From positions 4,578,501-4,642,500 of the forward strand of contig JACCIC010000022.1 of assembly GCA_018907035.1 (NCBI GenBank): a DNA stretch of 64,000 nt, written 5' to 3'. The translations under genes and the position numbers were made by a program. Shown here one piece after another: positions 1 through 11,600 of the stretch. Numbering within the stretch: position 1 is the stretch's first letter; each line of letters opens with the position of its first letter. The stretch is from Sycobia sp. Sy_11. Its lineage: Eukaryota > Arthropoda > Insecta > Hymenoptera > Epichrysomallidae. The notes beneath the pieces are model-generated. The model searched no databases and was not told the origin of the DNA. It worked only from the letters and a program-made list of their open reading frames with translations.

Positions 1-381
1 GACTATCGCTATACAATTAATCAAAGTATATATATTATAACACATACAGAATAATATTATCTGTACGTGCTTTTCCGGAATTAGTATAAGTAAATACAAA
101 GTTGAGAAATTATAAAAAGGAAGGAACAAGAGAAAAGAGGGAGAGAGAAAGAAGTTACTTTTGGTATAGGAGAAAAGTCTTAGTATAGTATATTATTAAT
201 AATATAATATTTTTAGTAACGTAGGTGTACTAACCAGAATATATTTCATAAGTTTCTTTACAGTCGACTATTAATATCCGCTTTCATTTATATCAATCTC
301 CGGTGTAGCCCGAGTTTGTTTGATCAATTGTATATTAAATATACACTTAAAATATATTTGCAAATTCGGGGAGATCAAATT
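1..381 (+). repeat. Left terminal inverted repeat
   Basis: This is the left arm of the element. Its inner edge is near the CAAATTCGGGGAGATCAAAT block at 361-380. It contains an imperfect palindrome at about 46-66 (TACAGAATAATATTATCTGTA) and a purine-rich stretch at 115-155. Its partner is 3130-3512. Confidence 0.8.
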
Positions 382-1145
382 AAAAACAAAAAAAAAAGAT
401 CACCAACAGATCAACTAAGTGAGAAGTGGAGGCGCCGAGATCCAGTATTGTTGGATTGTTAACTTCCAGCGTCGTATCAGGTAAAGGTTGGTGATTTTAT
501 TACATTATTATTCAATAGTTAGCGCAATGGTTAAATCTGTTTTTGCTTGGTTTAAAATTAGTTAGATTATCGAGTTAAGCTGCGTACGTGTGCGAGGGAT
601 CATAGTTATGGCTGTGTGGTGTATCTCTTAACATACATAAAAGAGAAAATAAAGTCACTAATTCTCTCGCACCCCTGTGTATGCGGAAAGCGAGCGTTAA
701 TAAATCGCGGGTGTTACTACGCAGGGTTAGTAGCTGATAATAATTATTATAATTATTAATAATTAATAGCATAATTTATTTATAATAAGAAAATAACTTT
801 AAATAATTTATGATAAAATATACATTTCTTCCTTTATAAATATCGTCGGTCCCTTTCTTCTAAAATTTTCTTCGTGTTTTTTTTTGTTTATTTAATATTT
901 ATATTAAAAAATATTTACCGGAAATATAAGGAACTAAACGAAAACAGTAAGCTTGTGGCATATCAAGGACTATCCTACGGTCCAAAGAGGTTAAATAAAG
1001 ATTAACCTAACCCTTCGAGGAATCCACCCCATCCCCTTGTTAATAGGGACTTCCGGGGGAACACCATAAATAATTTTCTGAGGGATGTATCCCTAAAATG
1101 TCCAAGCACTCTATTGCAGAATTGGGAGGGGGGTGATCACCTCCT

Positions 1146-1723
1146 TTGTTCCAATGTAAATACGCTAGACCAGTTGTCTTTATCTATAGGAACAATGCTG
1201 ATGAAGATGTCAAATGGCGACCAGTTAACGGATTCAGTCGTGTCAGGTTTGTAAAAAGGCGAGATATGATGATTAATTCGGTGGTGATGGCTTATGATTG
1301 TTTAACCGTAATCCTAGTGGTTGAATTAGTGATGTATTATAAACTGAAAAAGTTGTACAAATTGTATTCCATATTATGTCCCGCACTGATCAATCCTAAC
1401 GAATGCAAGAGTGTGTCTCCTGAGTTACAGTGACTCATTTTGATAGGTTGTGGTTTTAAACCGCGTCGGTGAATTTGGCGAGTTAGGTTGCTGTGATAGC
1501 AAGCAGAATCATGAACACCTGGCCTATCAATACACAAAAGGCGACCATCCATGACATATCTGTCAGTGAAACTCACGCTACGTCAGTGTTGTATACCGGC
1601 AATGTCATCCCTGAACTGTATGCGGGATCAAGGGCCGCATCACTTCTGGACCATCTGACGAATAAGATAACGGTGGTGTATTCCAAGACCCTGAAGAAAA
1701 CTATTAGAGTACGCTTCTTCTAA
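1146..1723 (+). pseudogene. Broken coding remnant A inside the long-TIR element
   Basis: Two open stretches in different frames (1146-1433 and 1493-1723) follow each other on the plus strand, together about 170 codons. Their base composition is richer and more codon-like than the AT-rich flanks. No family was recognised. Stops and a frame change between them indicate decay rather than a working gene. I make no attempt to rejoin them because the source could be viral. Confidence 0.35.
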
Positions 1724-2661
1724 GATGCTCTCTTCTTCGTTAGCATGTAGTTTTCACAGACGGAGGTTGTTACTGCCCCTCCCCCCAAATGGCACATCAC
1801 CGCTAAACGATATATTACGTGTGTTATCGAACAGTGCATGTTCAGAAAATTCTTTGATTTGATTGTTGGCCCGGAGTTGATGGCAGCAGATGACTTTTCA
1901 GTCAATTCGGAAAAAACTGTGGTCTGTACTGATTAATGGCAAAATCGTGTATATATGCATCATAAGTCCAGAACTGGTAACAAGATAAGTCCCATTTGCG
2001 TTCGTTCGTTGTCAAAACTTTGTAACCAAGCTCGCGCTAAGCCGTGCACTCTGACATAGCAAATAATTTGGCGGAAAAATTGTGTTCTAAACCCACCAAC
2101 TTTTATCATCTACACTTCGATGTATAAATGCTATAGACGGGATTTCCATAATTATTATTTAGAAATATCTGTTAGGCACGACAACTAAGTGTCGAGATAT
2201 TGTCTTGATTCTGGTTGCGCTATTGATGATCCATTCGCTAGTGCCAAACGCTATAAATGTGGGCAACTCTCTTCTGAAAATTTATTCAATGAGCAGAGTG
2301 CAGGAGGTACACTCGAGCCGAGATTCAAATATGCCCTACCAATGCAGCGTACAACATGAAGGCGGGTGTTGACACATTTACTGCTTTCGTCACCAGTCAC
2401 GACATTGCCATGGATGCAGGTGTGCATGCTCATAGCTGCTCGTTTTCTCCAACTGAAATCGATATGGATTGAGTTGTACCCAAAAGCCACAGCTTGAAGT
2501 TGGTAACTTCTGCCAATATCATCTTCGTACTCATTAAGGCGATGAAGATGTATAAACTGGGTGCATTGCGCGTTGATAACACAAACATTGATAACATGAA
2601 CGACGGTTCATGACTTAATAATATGGCTGACTAAGACTTCAATACTAAATATGTCTATAAC

Positions 2662-3101
2662 TTGTGGAACGATTGGAACACTAGATTTGTTACCAACAAT
2701 ATCCAAGATGTCCTTTCAGATTTCTTAGCAGTGTTTGATTATCTTGCATCTACCCAGAATGTGGATGAGAGGGTAACAAATGTGTTAAGACTGGCAGCTG
2801 AGTTATCATATTTAGTACACTATTCTATAACTGTAACAACTAATGACGTGCCTAATAAGTACCACAATTACCTATCGGTACCATAATTACCTGAAGGAAG
2901 CGTGGGACTTGGGTGGTGGTGCTTACGGTAGTTTTAAGAACTTCACATGTCGTAACTTCTTGGCAGGCACTATTATAACAAGTTTCACTGTGTTCGCTAC
3001 ATAGCTGATAGGCTTCAACTTTTCGATCCTGAAATGTTACAGAAATGGAGCCCAACGATCATGGATATCGGCACCTTCCACTTCTCACTTGGTTGAGCTG
3101 T
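2662..3101 (+). pseudogene. Broken coding remnant B inside the long-TIR element
   Basis: An open stretch of 74 codons (2662-2886) continues past its stop in other frames to about 3095. At about 2860-2895 a short block (TACCACAATTACCT, then TACCATAATTACCT) is tandemly duplicated, and this coincides with the frame break. A second frame change lies near 3000. The remnant ends just before the right inverted repeat, as expected for the last gene of the element. The protein family is not recognised. Confidence 0.4.
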
Positions 3102-3129
3102 TGGTTATTTTTTTGAAATTTTTTCGAAA

Positions 3130-3512
3130 ATTCAATCCCCCCGAATTCGCAAATATATTTTAAGTGTATGTTTAATATACAATTAATCGCATAAGCTCGG
3201 GCTACACCCGAGATCGACAAAAATGAAGGCGGATATTAATCGTCGACTATAAAAAAACTTATGAAATATATTCGAGTTAGTACATGTACGTTACCAAAAA
3301 TTTTAATTGTTAATAATATACTATACCAAAACTTTTCTGCTATACCAAAAGTATATTCTTTCTCTCTCCCTCCTTTTCCCTTTCTCTCCTTTTTGTAATT
3401 TCCGAAATTTGTATTTACTTTTTTCGAAATCACACGTACAGATATCCTTATTCTGTACGTGTTACAATATATAATATATAGTTAGTATATTCAGCATCAC
3501 AGTAGGATAGCG
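3130..3512 (-). repeat. Right terminal inverted repeat
   Basis: This is the right arm, an inverted and diverged copy of 1-381. The pyrimidine tract at about 3352-3395 mirrors the left purine tract, and the palindrome at 3434-3459 mirrors the left palindrome. The outer end reads GGATAGCG at about 3505-3512, followed by T-rich flanking DNA. Confidence 0.8.
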
Positions 3513-4818
3513 CTTTTTTATTATTTTTTTCTGATCATCAATAGTATTCAGACTATGTTTAATAACATCAATTTTATAGAGAATGTTGAATTTGAAAAAG
3601 CAAGTAAATTTACTTGAATTGTATACACTTAATGACAAATATTTTAATTCAAATAATAATTTATTAATGAAATAATAAATTTTAATTTTAATTAAATATT
3701 TGAAATGGCACCATGAACAGTAATTAGTAATTTTATATTATGTAAATTTATGTATAAATAATGAAAAATTTTCATTAAAAAATATTCTATTCACTTTATC
3801 AAATTCAACTATATAAATTCTTTTTTCGAATTTTCATACTTTTTTTGTTTTTAATTTTGTAACTTTTCTTTATTATTACCTTCAAAAATCTTATTCTAAA
3901 ATAACAAGTCATCAAAACATTGATAAAAATTTTTTGAATTATTGGCCAAGATGTTTCTTATCGTTAAGGTATGATTACGTATTCATTGAGATTTTTTAGG
4001 TACGAAGGAGGAAAACACTAATTTTCGCATTAATAATGTGAAAATTGAAAGATAGAAATATATAATAGGATTTAAATATAAAAAGTATGAATTATTCAAA
4101 GCTTTCAATTATAAACAAATTATTTTTCTCAATGTACATGTTTGAAATGTGCAAATTGTTTCTTAAATTGATAATGCTTAGATTACAATCTATTGTTTAG
4201 CTCATTAAAATGCATATATACTACCACAAATTATATTTGTAATAAATATATAACAAATTATTATTAAATAAACAACCATTAATAATTACAGTTTGAAGCT
4301 ATGAATGTTTGATTAATAGTTATCTTTACAATATTTTTTATAAATTAAGCACCTGCTGTTTGCAAATATTCTTCTTCTATACCAAAGTTAGGAAAAAACT
4401 TTTCAAAAAGGTTACAAATAGCAATAAAAAAACAATAGTAAAATGGATTAGCGTCTATCATAAAATTAGCAGTAATGTTTATATGAAATCTTGAATTGAT
4501 ATCAATATATAGTTGCTATTTATGAGCATCATGGAAAGCTCAGTTTAATAAAATAAACTTACACTAATTTTGCACTTTATAAATTATTAGCATGGAAATA
4601 AATAATTATAAAAATAAGCAAGCATTTCCTGCTTAAGAAGTTACTTCTAAGAGAAAAATTTAATTAGTTTGCACCACTTAAATAGGAGCGGAATGTTGTG
4701 GTTTATTAACTAGATTATAAAAGCGTTTTTCAAACAGAAATTGCTCAACTATACATTACAATATTGTAAATATAAAAAACATTAACGATAATTTTTAAAT
4801 TGATAATGAAAAGTGTAA

Positions 4819-4823
<5 letters not shown>

Positions 4824-4861
<38 letters not shown>
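4824..4861 (+). repeat. (TG)n microsatellite
   Basis: About 19 uninterrupted TG units run directly into a short CG/GC alternating segment (4862-4878). The open frame across it on the minus strand reads as a Thr-His repeat and is not a gene. Confidence 0.95.
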
Positions 4862-4862
<1 letters not shown>

Positions 4863-5810
4863 ACGCGCGGGCGCGCGTCTGTGTTATTGTAAGAGTAACG
4901 AAGAAAACTCTTTTCAATAAATAAGCAAAAGTGCAACAAGACAATAGACACAAATATATAATACACTATATAAAAAAATATTTTTTGCGCTAAACGCAAA
5001 ATAAATAATCGTGCGAACACGCCAGTCTCAGTCAAATAAATACTGAGTGAAGATTGAAGTAAAACGTTATTTCTAAAATTTTTTTTACAAAATATATAGG
5101 AATTTACTATTCATTAATAATACATTTAAACTGTTTTACTTAATTTGCGTTGATTATATACACTTCAAAAAGAATTTAAGAATAGTAATAATAGATACAA
5201 TCATTTTTTTCTCAATAGAATTTTGCATTTCTAAATATTTTACTTTAATCTTTTCTCAAGATTATGGAAGCAGTTAAAAAAAGATGGTAAGCATGGATGC
5301 CTGCAATAGTTGACTACAATACAAGATAAAGTTTTTAGTTTGTACTCTTCTACAAATTCTAGTTGTTCTTTTGTTGTTCTTCCTAATGTGAATATTGATT
5401 GTATCAAACGATAATGGATAAAATCGCTTTTTCATTTTTTATCATCGTTTTATAATTAATCTCTCGCACTTTTAATAAAGCCCTTACCTATAAATTTATA
5501 AATAAGGAACCATACTTTTAAAACAAGATGAGTGTATTATAATTAATTTTCGAAAAACTCATTAAAAGCACTGTTAAAAAATTATTGCTATAAGTAATTC
5601 TTTAAAATAAAATATTAAGAAACAATAACTTCACATTTCACTACAAATGTAACATAATATACATTTATACAAGATAAAATATTTAAGCATCGTGTTTTGA
5701 AATATAAATAGAAATTGTTACCTATGTAAAATATTACAAGAATTTGTCAATAAATACCTTATCTTATTTTAAAAGACAGTCCTTTAACACACTTCATTCC
5801 AGCATCTTCA

Positions 5811-5816
5811 TTTATT
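5811..5816 (-). terminator. Likely polyadenylation signal of menin
   Basis: TTTATT on the plus strand reads AATAAA on the minus strand. It lies about 55 bases downstream of the menin stop codon (5872-5874), a normal place for a 3' end. This is a motif match only. Confidence 0.5.
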
Positions 5817-5871
5817 ATAAATGAACTTGCAAGATATCAAAAATCGACACTTCAAAATTTTGTACCTGCAG

Positions 5872-8800
5872 TTACTCTCTTCTTGTCCTTTTAGGTCTGT
5901 GCCCCACTCCTACAACTTCCTCCCCCGTTCTCGTCTTTTTGCCTATTTGTACTTGGCTCTGTGCTGTTAGCTGTAGTGAAACTGCATGTGTATTTAATTT
6001 CTCAGCAAGAAGTAAATCTTTCAGACCCTTCATTTTTTGACTGTAAAGTGTTATTCGCGGATTTTCGGTCTCGTCAGATTCAATCTCAAGTTCGACTTCA
6101 CTCATACCGTCTTCGAGACTGTCCTGTGACGTTGAGGGTGTTGAGATACCGCAAATAGAAGACGTTGACATCGGCAAATCCAGCATTGTATCAGCAGGTG
6201 CAACAAAAGGCTCCCCGTCACCTTGCAGCAAATAATCCCTATTCAGAATTTTTTCACCACAAGCAGCTGCTAAAGCTTGTATGCTTGGATGCATTGGTTC
6301 TGGATTTTCAGGTACTTTTGATTCCAGACTTTTTATAAGGTCACGTGTTGCACTGCATCTCTCCTAGTGAATTTTGAAAGAGTTTTTTAATGAAATATTG
6401 AATCTTTAATAAAGTTTTAAGAATATTAATTGCTTGAAACAATATTTTATTAATATAACAAAATAATTTAGTTATAGTTCATTGTATATAGATCGTTAAT
6501 GTTCAATTAAAAATATATTTTTATATTAAAAAAATCTTGTTTGTTAGAGGTCTAGGATGTCTCATCACAAGCAAAGAACTAGTAATTCTCTGATCCGAAT
6601 TAAAGTCTTGGTCTCTGTATATTTTGACAAAAGCACTGTTGTAAAAATCTATGTGCATTCTTAATAAATACATCGTAAACCTCCATCACTGATTAGCACT
6701 AGTATACAAATATAAATAATGTAAATATGAACCTTTGTTTTATAGTAGTTATTGTTGTTATTATTGTTGTTATTTACAGTTTCATCAGAGCTTCCTTCCA
6801 AAGATTTGTTATCTTCTTCATAACAGTCAATTATAACTTGAGCACGAATACTTGCATCAAATTTAGAAATAGTGTTGACAAGAGGTCTTGCCCACCCAAT
6901 ATGTAAAACAGGTGTATTAGCTCCTTCTTCCCATTGGCATATACCATCATAAAATCTTAATAAATAACCAAAACAGCGTGGTTGTCGTAATAAATTTTCA
7001 TCAGCTCGTACTGTATGAGGTATAAGTTCATTGGCAATTTCAAGTAATTCTTTGTATATTTCCCCATCATCTCGACAATAGTCATATCTATTTTATATGA
7101 TAATAATGAATTAATTAGTCATTAACATAATAAACTTTTAAAGATGATTCACATTTAAAAAAATTGTATTCTTTGTTATAATTATACCCCTCAAATTAGT
7201 ATGAATAATAATTGTTTAAGTTATTTTATAGTAATATTTTTTTATACATGTTTTAACTTTTTTACATATATTTACAGAATTTTTTTCATAAGAAAATTGA
7301 AATTACTATTTCGTATTTTATTTTTTGGAGGGCTCTGACAAAATTTTTATCTTATGTAGAATCTTAAAGACTTTCAAGTATCTAACAAACATGAAAATTT
7401 TGAAAATTTTAAAAATTCAAAATTTATACGTCTTATGCTAAGCGCGGCGAACGCGGAAATTATAATATTTTTTGACTTCATATCTAAAAACTATACTCTT
7501 TTGACATATCTGTCTTTTTGTTTTTTTTAAACTTAAATCTTGATTTAACCTTGAATAAATTTTTATAAGAATCATAAATCATTAGACATACGTAACTCAT
7601 TTCTAAATTCAAACTTAAAAGTATTAGGAATCATTAATACTATATTTTATTAAAAAGCTGATGTGATTTCTATTTTTCTGAGTAATGTAAAGATTAAGAT
7701 CAATCCACTACAAAGCAAATGTTCCCCAAGCTGATGAGATTTCTATCTTTCTCAGTAATATAAAGATTAAGATCAGTCCATAACAAAGTAAATGTTCCCC
7801 CCCCCCCCGGTATTAAAAAAGAGGTCTTAGATTTTGTTTTGGTTAAGAGATAACAATACAAATTTCGTTGATTATCTTATATATGATTTTCCAATATTTT
7901 AATAGTTAAGTAATGTGTATAATAAATATGAAATCTCGGCAGTGAAAATAATACATACTTTCTCAAAGCATCAGCAGCATCAGCCCAGGAAGCAAGAGCA
8001 TTAGCATGTAAACCATGTCGATAGAGATATCCTCCTTGATACGTATAAGGATAAACATGAGCATTATCATAATACTTTCTTGCTGAACAAACAGCCTCCT
8101 ATGATAAATGATAGATATTAAAATATTTAAGAAAAATTATTAATGTATTATAGATCGCTACTTAACATACTTGGAAAAGGTTGATTGCAGGTGGCCTTCC
8201 TGGAGTAGGTGCTGCTTCCTCTAATTCTCCAAGGTTACCAAGAGCCATGGGATATTTTATTAAATGTCCCAAGTCATACAATAACCAAAGTAACTCTTGC
8301 TGCAGTAAAGCTACTTCTACTGCATCTGCTGTTGCACTAAAACTGGGATTTATTGCTGAGACTATTAGAGCAACTTCCATTGCTCGATTGCAAACTACTG
8401 CTTGTCCATTCACATACACCCATGATTTTGATGATATTCCTGAATCAACAGGTTGTCCTCGCTTATCTTCATTTCCTTTTCCTAAACAAATTAATTAACA
8501 TTAAAAAATTTTGTTTAATTTTCACAACTATGATAACTTAAAATATTTTAAATTATTCCATAAGATTTATCAGTAACGTACATTTGTTTGATCTCTACAA
8601 TTTATTTTATTTTTTATTGAGTTTTTGACTAATTTATATTTTAGTTTATGTTATTTATATGAATAACAGAGTTATCATAACAAACATCTATGTGTATAAA
8701 GCTACTGCAATCGTTGGACAATAGAGTTGTTGCATCATTTATGAATGAATAGATTATAAATACTTGTATGGAAAAATATTTTTCCTCAAATTTTTTGGTG

Positions 8801-9907
8801 TATATTTATTTGGTATATATATATATATATATAGTTAGTTGAAAAAAAACACATCTTAACTTTTTAAAATTTACAAATTTAATTAAAACTTGAAATGATT
8901 TTTTTATTAACAATAATTTAATAAGTAACTTTTTTTTACTAATGCCAAAGAAGATTATACAGAAGCTTGGAGTAATACATAAATTTATACAGAAAATATA
9001 AACGGAAATACATAGATTTATACAAAAGCCAGAAAACTGGTAAAAAATGAAAATTTATATCTGTTTTTTATGTTACGTATTCCTTGAGATTGCAACATGA
9101 TATAATACTAATTTTCATTAAAGAAAATCATTTACTTAGCTACCTGAATTATTTAAATCTTTAAATTATTTTTCAAGCTTACTTATTAGTGAAAATAGAA
9201 AAGTATTTTATAACTTTATTTAATTATTACAAAAATTAAAAGCATAATATATTTTTGATTCAATAACTGTATTTCTACTTTGTATGTAATCAAAAACTTT
9301 TATTTTAAATTTTATTAATCATATTATTAATAAAAATAGTACCATGCCAAGTTACTTCTGCAGTTTCTTCTCCATTCTCTCCAAAAACTACCCATGCATG
9401 ATCTTCTGACATGGCAAGGTGTACATCATTAAAACCAAGAATTTGACATCCAGCTACTACCGCAAATGCTACTCCAAAACAATCCAGCTTATTCGATGTC
9501 AAATAGCTATATAAGCTTTGTAAATGTGCACGATCTTTATAATAACCTCTTGTTAAAGAATTCCAAATAATATCTGACACTCTCTTCACTAATTCTCTCG
9601 TTGCATATTTAGTATTGTATATTGAAAGATCCACTGCACCTTTTATAATGTTATTAAATTTGGTATACATCGATTCAGCCATTTGAAGATCCAATAGTGG
9701 TAGTTTTGGTTCATCGTATGCAGCTGTTTCTTCCGTCACAAAATTACGATTACACGTCAAAGAATTTTCTATAGCTCCAACAAGAATTGAAAGAAGAGCT
9801 AAATCTGGCTCCGCACTATTTTCCAATTGATTCTGGAAAATTTGCACAATGGAAGAAATACTTTGTATAGGGAACAAACCCTTGTTTTCTTCTAGAAACC
9901 CAACCAT
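5872..9907 (-). CDS. Mnn1: Menin (tumour-suppressor scaffold of MLL/Trithorax complexes)
   Basis: Menin is a nuclear scaffold that holds MLL-type H3K4 methyltransferases and other partners on chromatin. Minus-strand coding exons are 9907-9343, 8481-8171, 8098-7959, 7087-6778 and 6363-5872, all with GT...AG borders and matching phases (1, 0, 2, 0). Together they give 605 codons plus stop, close to human menin (610). Exon 1 has the N-terminal LFPIQSI region and the transglutaminase-like thumb, including ISRE-like [30 protein letters not shown] and [19 protein letters not shown]. Exon 2 has [11 protein letters not shown] and [20 protein letters not shown]. Exons 3-4 carry the helical (TPR-like) part with [11 protein letters not shown] and [12 protein letters not shown]. 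Exon 5 has [26 protein letters not shown] and [10 protein letters not shown], then a basic tail (RPKRTRRE) that may serve nuclear import. An in-frame TGA four codons upstream fixes the start at 9907. A second in-frame donor at 6733 could add 15 codons. Confidence 0.96.
7656..7808. repeat. Two-copy 73 bp tandem duplication plus poly-C in menin intron 3
   Basis: A ~73 base unit beginning AGCTGATG and ending AAATGTTCCCC occurs twice in a row (7656-7728 and 7729-7801) with a few substitutions. The second copy runs into about twelve C residues (7797-7808). It lies within the intron 7088-7958 and would not affect coding. Confidence 0.85.
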
Positions 9908-10450
9908 AATGTTGGTTCAGAAGAAGTTGGAGAAGTTACTTTTATATCAGCCAGTGTTCTGAAAATCATTACAATTTACATTTATATAGTATAAACGAAG
10001 AAAAACCTTCTTTTATTAGTTTATATATTAATGAGAATATTTTTTTTATGATAATCTATTTCTGTCTATTTTTTAATTATATCTTATTCTTCAACAAATG
10101 TAATTTAGATAAATCAAGATAATTAGAACCTGAAAATATGAATTCGGTAGAAAAATATTTTCCATTTGGTATAAATCTTTATTCTCGGTACTAATAAAAA
10201 GTTTACATATACAACTTTCAGAAAAGAATGTACTTACAAAATTGAGTGCACTTCATAAAATTAAATACCTGATAAAAAGTCTGCAAGTGAATTGAATGCG
10301 TGGCGCTGAAATTTCTGAGATTTCGAAAAACTCTGTATCAAGACCAATGAAATTGCAACGAAAACGCGACTATTGCATAAAAAGGGCCTCTACACGTCGG
10401 CGAGGCCGAGTTGACCGAGAAAACACGAATCGCGCGATCGCGCCAAATAA
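9908..10450 (-). other. Possible 5' UTR exons of menin
   Basis: Just upstream of the start codon an acceptor (TTTTCAG, AG at 9960-9959) would open a leader piece 9958-9908. A matching donor (CAG|GTATTT, GT at 10268-10267) would end a non-coding first exon at 10269, giving a 310-base intron. The first exon would then lie at the edge of the CpG-rich patch. This is inferred from splice signals only; transcript data would settle it. Confidence 0.3.
10439..10447 (-). promoter_or_regulatory. E2F-type site
   Basis: The minus strand reads TTTGGCGCG, a full match to the E2F consensus TTTSGCGCS. It overlaps the palindrome CGCGATCGCG. In a CpG-rich intergenic patch upstream of a cell-cycle gene this is plausible, but a nine-base match alone is weak evidence. 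Confidence 0.3.
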
Positions 10451-11023
10451 AAGGGGGAGGCGACGGATTGAGCACTACCTACATAATTTTTCCTTGGCAT
10501 CGCGCGTTCTACCTGGTTCTACATAATACAGGTAGGTAGGTACAAATGATTGCTCCTTTTCTCCTCCGTATGTCTCGGCGTCCCTCTCGCACTTTATATA
10601 CATAAGCATGCGGCAGCGGTCGGTGCATCAGCCGGACGCGCGCTCTCTTTTTCTCTCTCTCGCTGTCTCTCTTTCCAACCAGCTCCAACTCTTATTTTCT
10701 TATTTTCGCGCCGCTCGGACTTGGTGAGGGGCGAGGGCAGCAACCGAAGGTCGATCTTCTCTCCTGGCCTCCTGCTAGTATCCGATTTCTCAGCGCCAGC
10801 GGCCTCGCGAATTTTCCCCCGTCTCCTCCCCCTTTGCGAATCCGCTCACGCGCGTGCGACACTTACTCGGAGAAACCTTGACCCTTTGGCGCGCGAGCGG
10901 CCCTCGCTAATTCGACGGTCCACAGACGGGAGGTAGCCCGACGTCGGCTGCTGCTGCTGATGGCATTCTCGGCCTCGACAAACTCGGCTGCTGACTGCTC
11001 CTTCTTATGCCTGCTTGTGCTCC

Positions 11024-11025
<2 letters not shown>

Positions 11026-11067
<42 letters not shown>
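11026..11067 (+). repeat. (TC)n tract in the CpG-rich patch
   Basis: About 20 TC units are followed by interrupted TCTC runs to 11089. GAGA-type tracts near promoters can bind GAGA-factor-like proteins in insects; here that is only a possibility. Confidence 0.9.
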
Positions 11068-11069
<2 letters not shown>

Positions 11070-11600
11070 CTCTCTCTTTCTCTCTCTCCTGATTATGGGA
11101 CAGCTGCAGTAGGGACATTCACGCACTGGATCGGCCGCCCTTTGTCTCCGGCTAACCGCCCGTTGCCACTGCGTCTGTGTGCATGTGCCTGGCGCGACTT
11201 GCGGTGCATATATGCAGATTCAGTATGTATTTATGCACTCGGCTCGGTGCTCGACAGTCCGTGTCGGTGCCCAGGTGCCTTGTGCGAGAGTCAGCTTGCA
11301 GTATTGCACTTAGTGTTGGTGTATGTTTTACCAGCAGCTCTCGTATTCTCACACTACCTAACTTTTTCACTACAGCACGCTTGTATCAAAGCTTATATTC
11401 TATATAGGTTCACCGTTCCTACTTCACTGTCTGAACTGACTGTCCCTATTATGTCCCATCAAGGTACCATCCCATCTCTTATATTAAATATATAGATTGT
11501 ATGGGTAGTGTGAAATAGTCGTGTGTGTGCGTGCGTGCGAGCGTGTGGGATCACGTGCGCGTGGTACACTCACTGCTCTGCTCTGCTCTCGATTTGATGG

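Larger units (their letters stand above)
1..3512. mobile_element. Decayed ~3.5 kb element with ~380 bp terminal inverted repeats
   Basis: The first ~380 bases reappear as an imperfect reverse complement at 3130-3512. The matching order includes the CGCTAT end (7-12 against 3507-3512), an ACAGAATAA...CTGTACGTG block, a purine-rich tract (about 115-155 against 3352-3395), and a GTATATTAAA...AATATATTTGC block at the inner edge. Between the arms is ~2.7 kb with short broken open frames on the plus strand, so the element once carried protein-coding sequence. I do not recognise the protein. Long inverted repeats around decayed coding DNA fit a Polinton/Maverick-like element or an integrated small DNA virus-like element, but no integrase, polymerase or transposase motif is visible. 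The left tip may lie just outside the window. Confidence is high for the repeat structure and low for the class. Confidence 0.75.
3513..5871. other. AT-rich spacer between the long-TIR element and the menin 3' end
   Basis: I see no convincing gene here. The stretch is strongly AT-rich with scattered short frames. It holds a (TG)n run at 4824-4861 followed by a short CG-rich alternating segment. The last ~60 bases before menin carry its likely polyadenylation signal. Confidence 0.6.
10290..11600. promoter_or_regulatory. CpG-rich patch between divergent menin and APC11; probable promoter region
   Basis: Compared with the AT-rich neighbourhood this stretch is rich in CG dinucleotides and TC/GA tracts. 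It sits upstream of menin (minus) and upstream of APC11 (plus). It contains an E2F-type site at 10439-10447, a TATATA at 10595-10600 followed ~30 bases later by GCATCAGCC (a weak initiator match), and a long (TC)n run. Open frames here (for example 10550-10936) have arginine/serine-rich shadow composition and no family resemblance. The promoter role is inferred from composition and position. Confidence 0.4.

Noticed and set aside
10550..10936. 128-codon plus-strand frame starting with a hydrophobic stretch
   Set aside because: The signal-peptide look is fortuitous in a TC/CG-rich patch; the rest is Arg/Ser-rich and no splice chain leads to a known exon.
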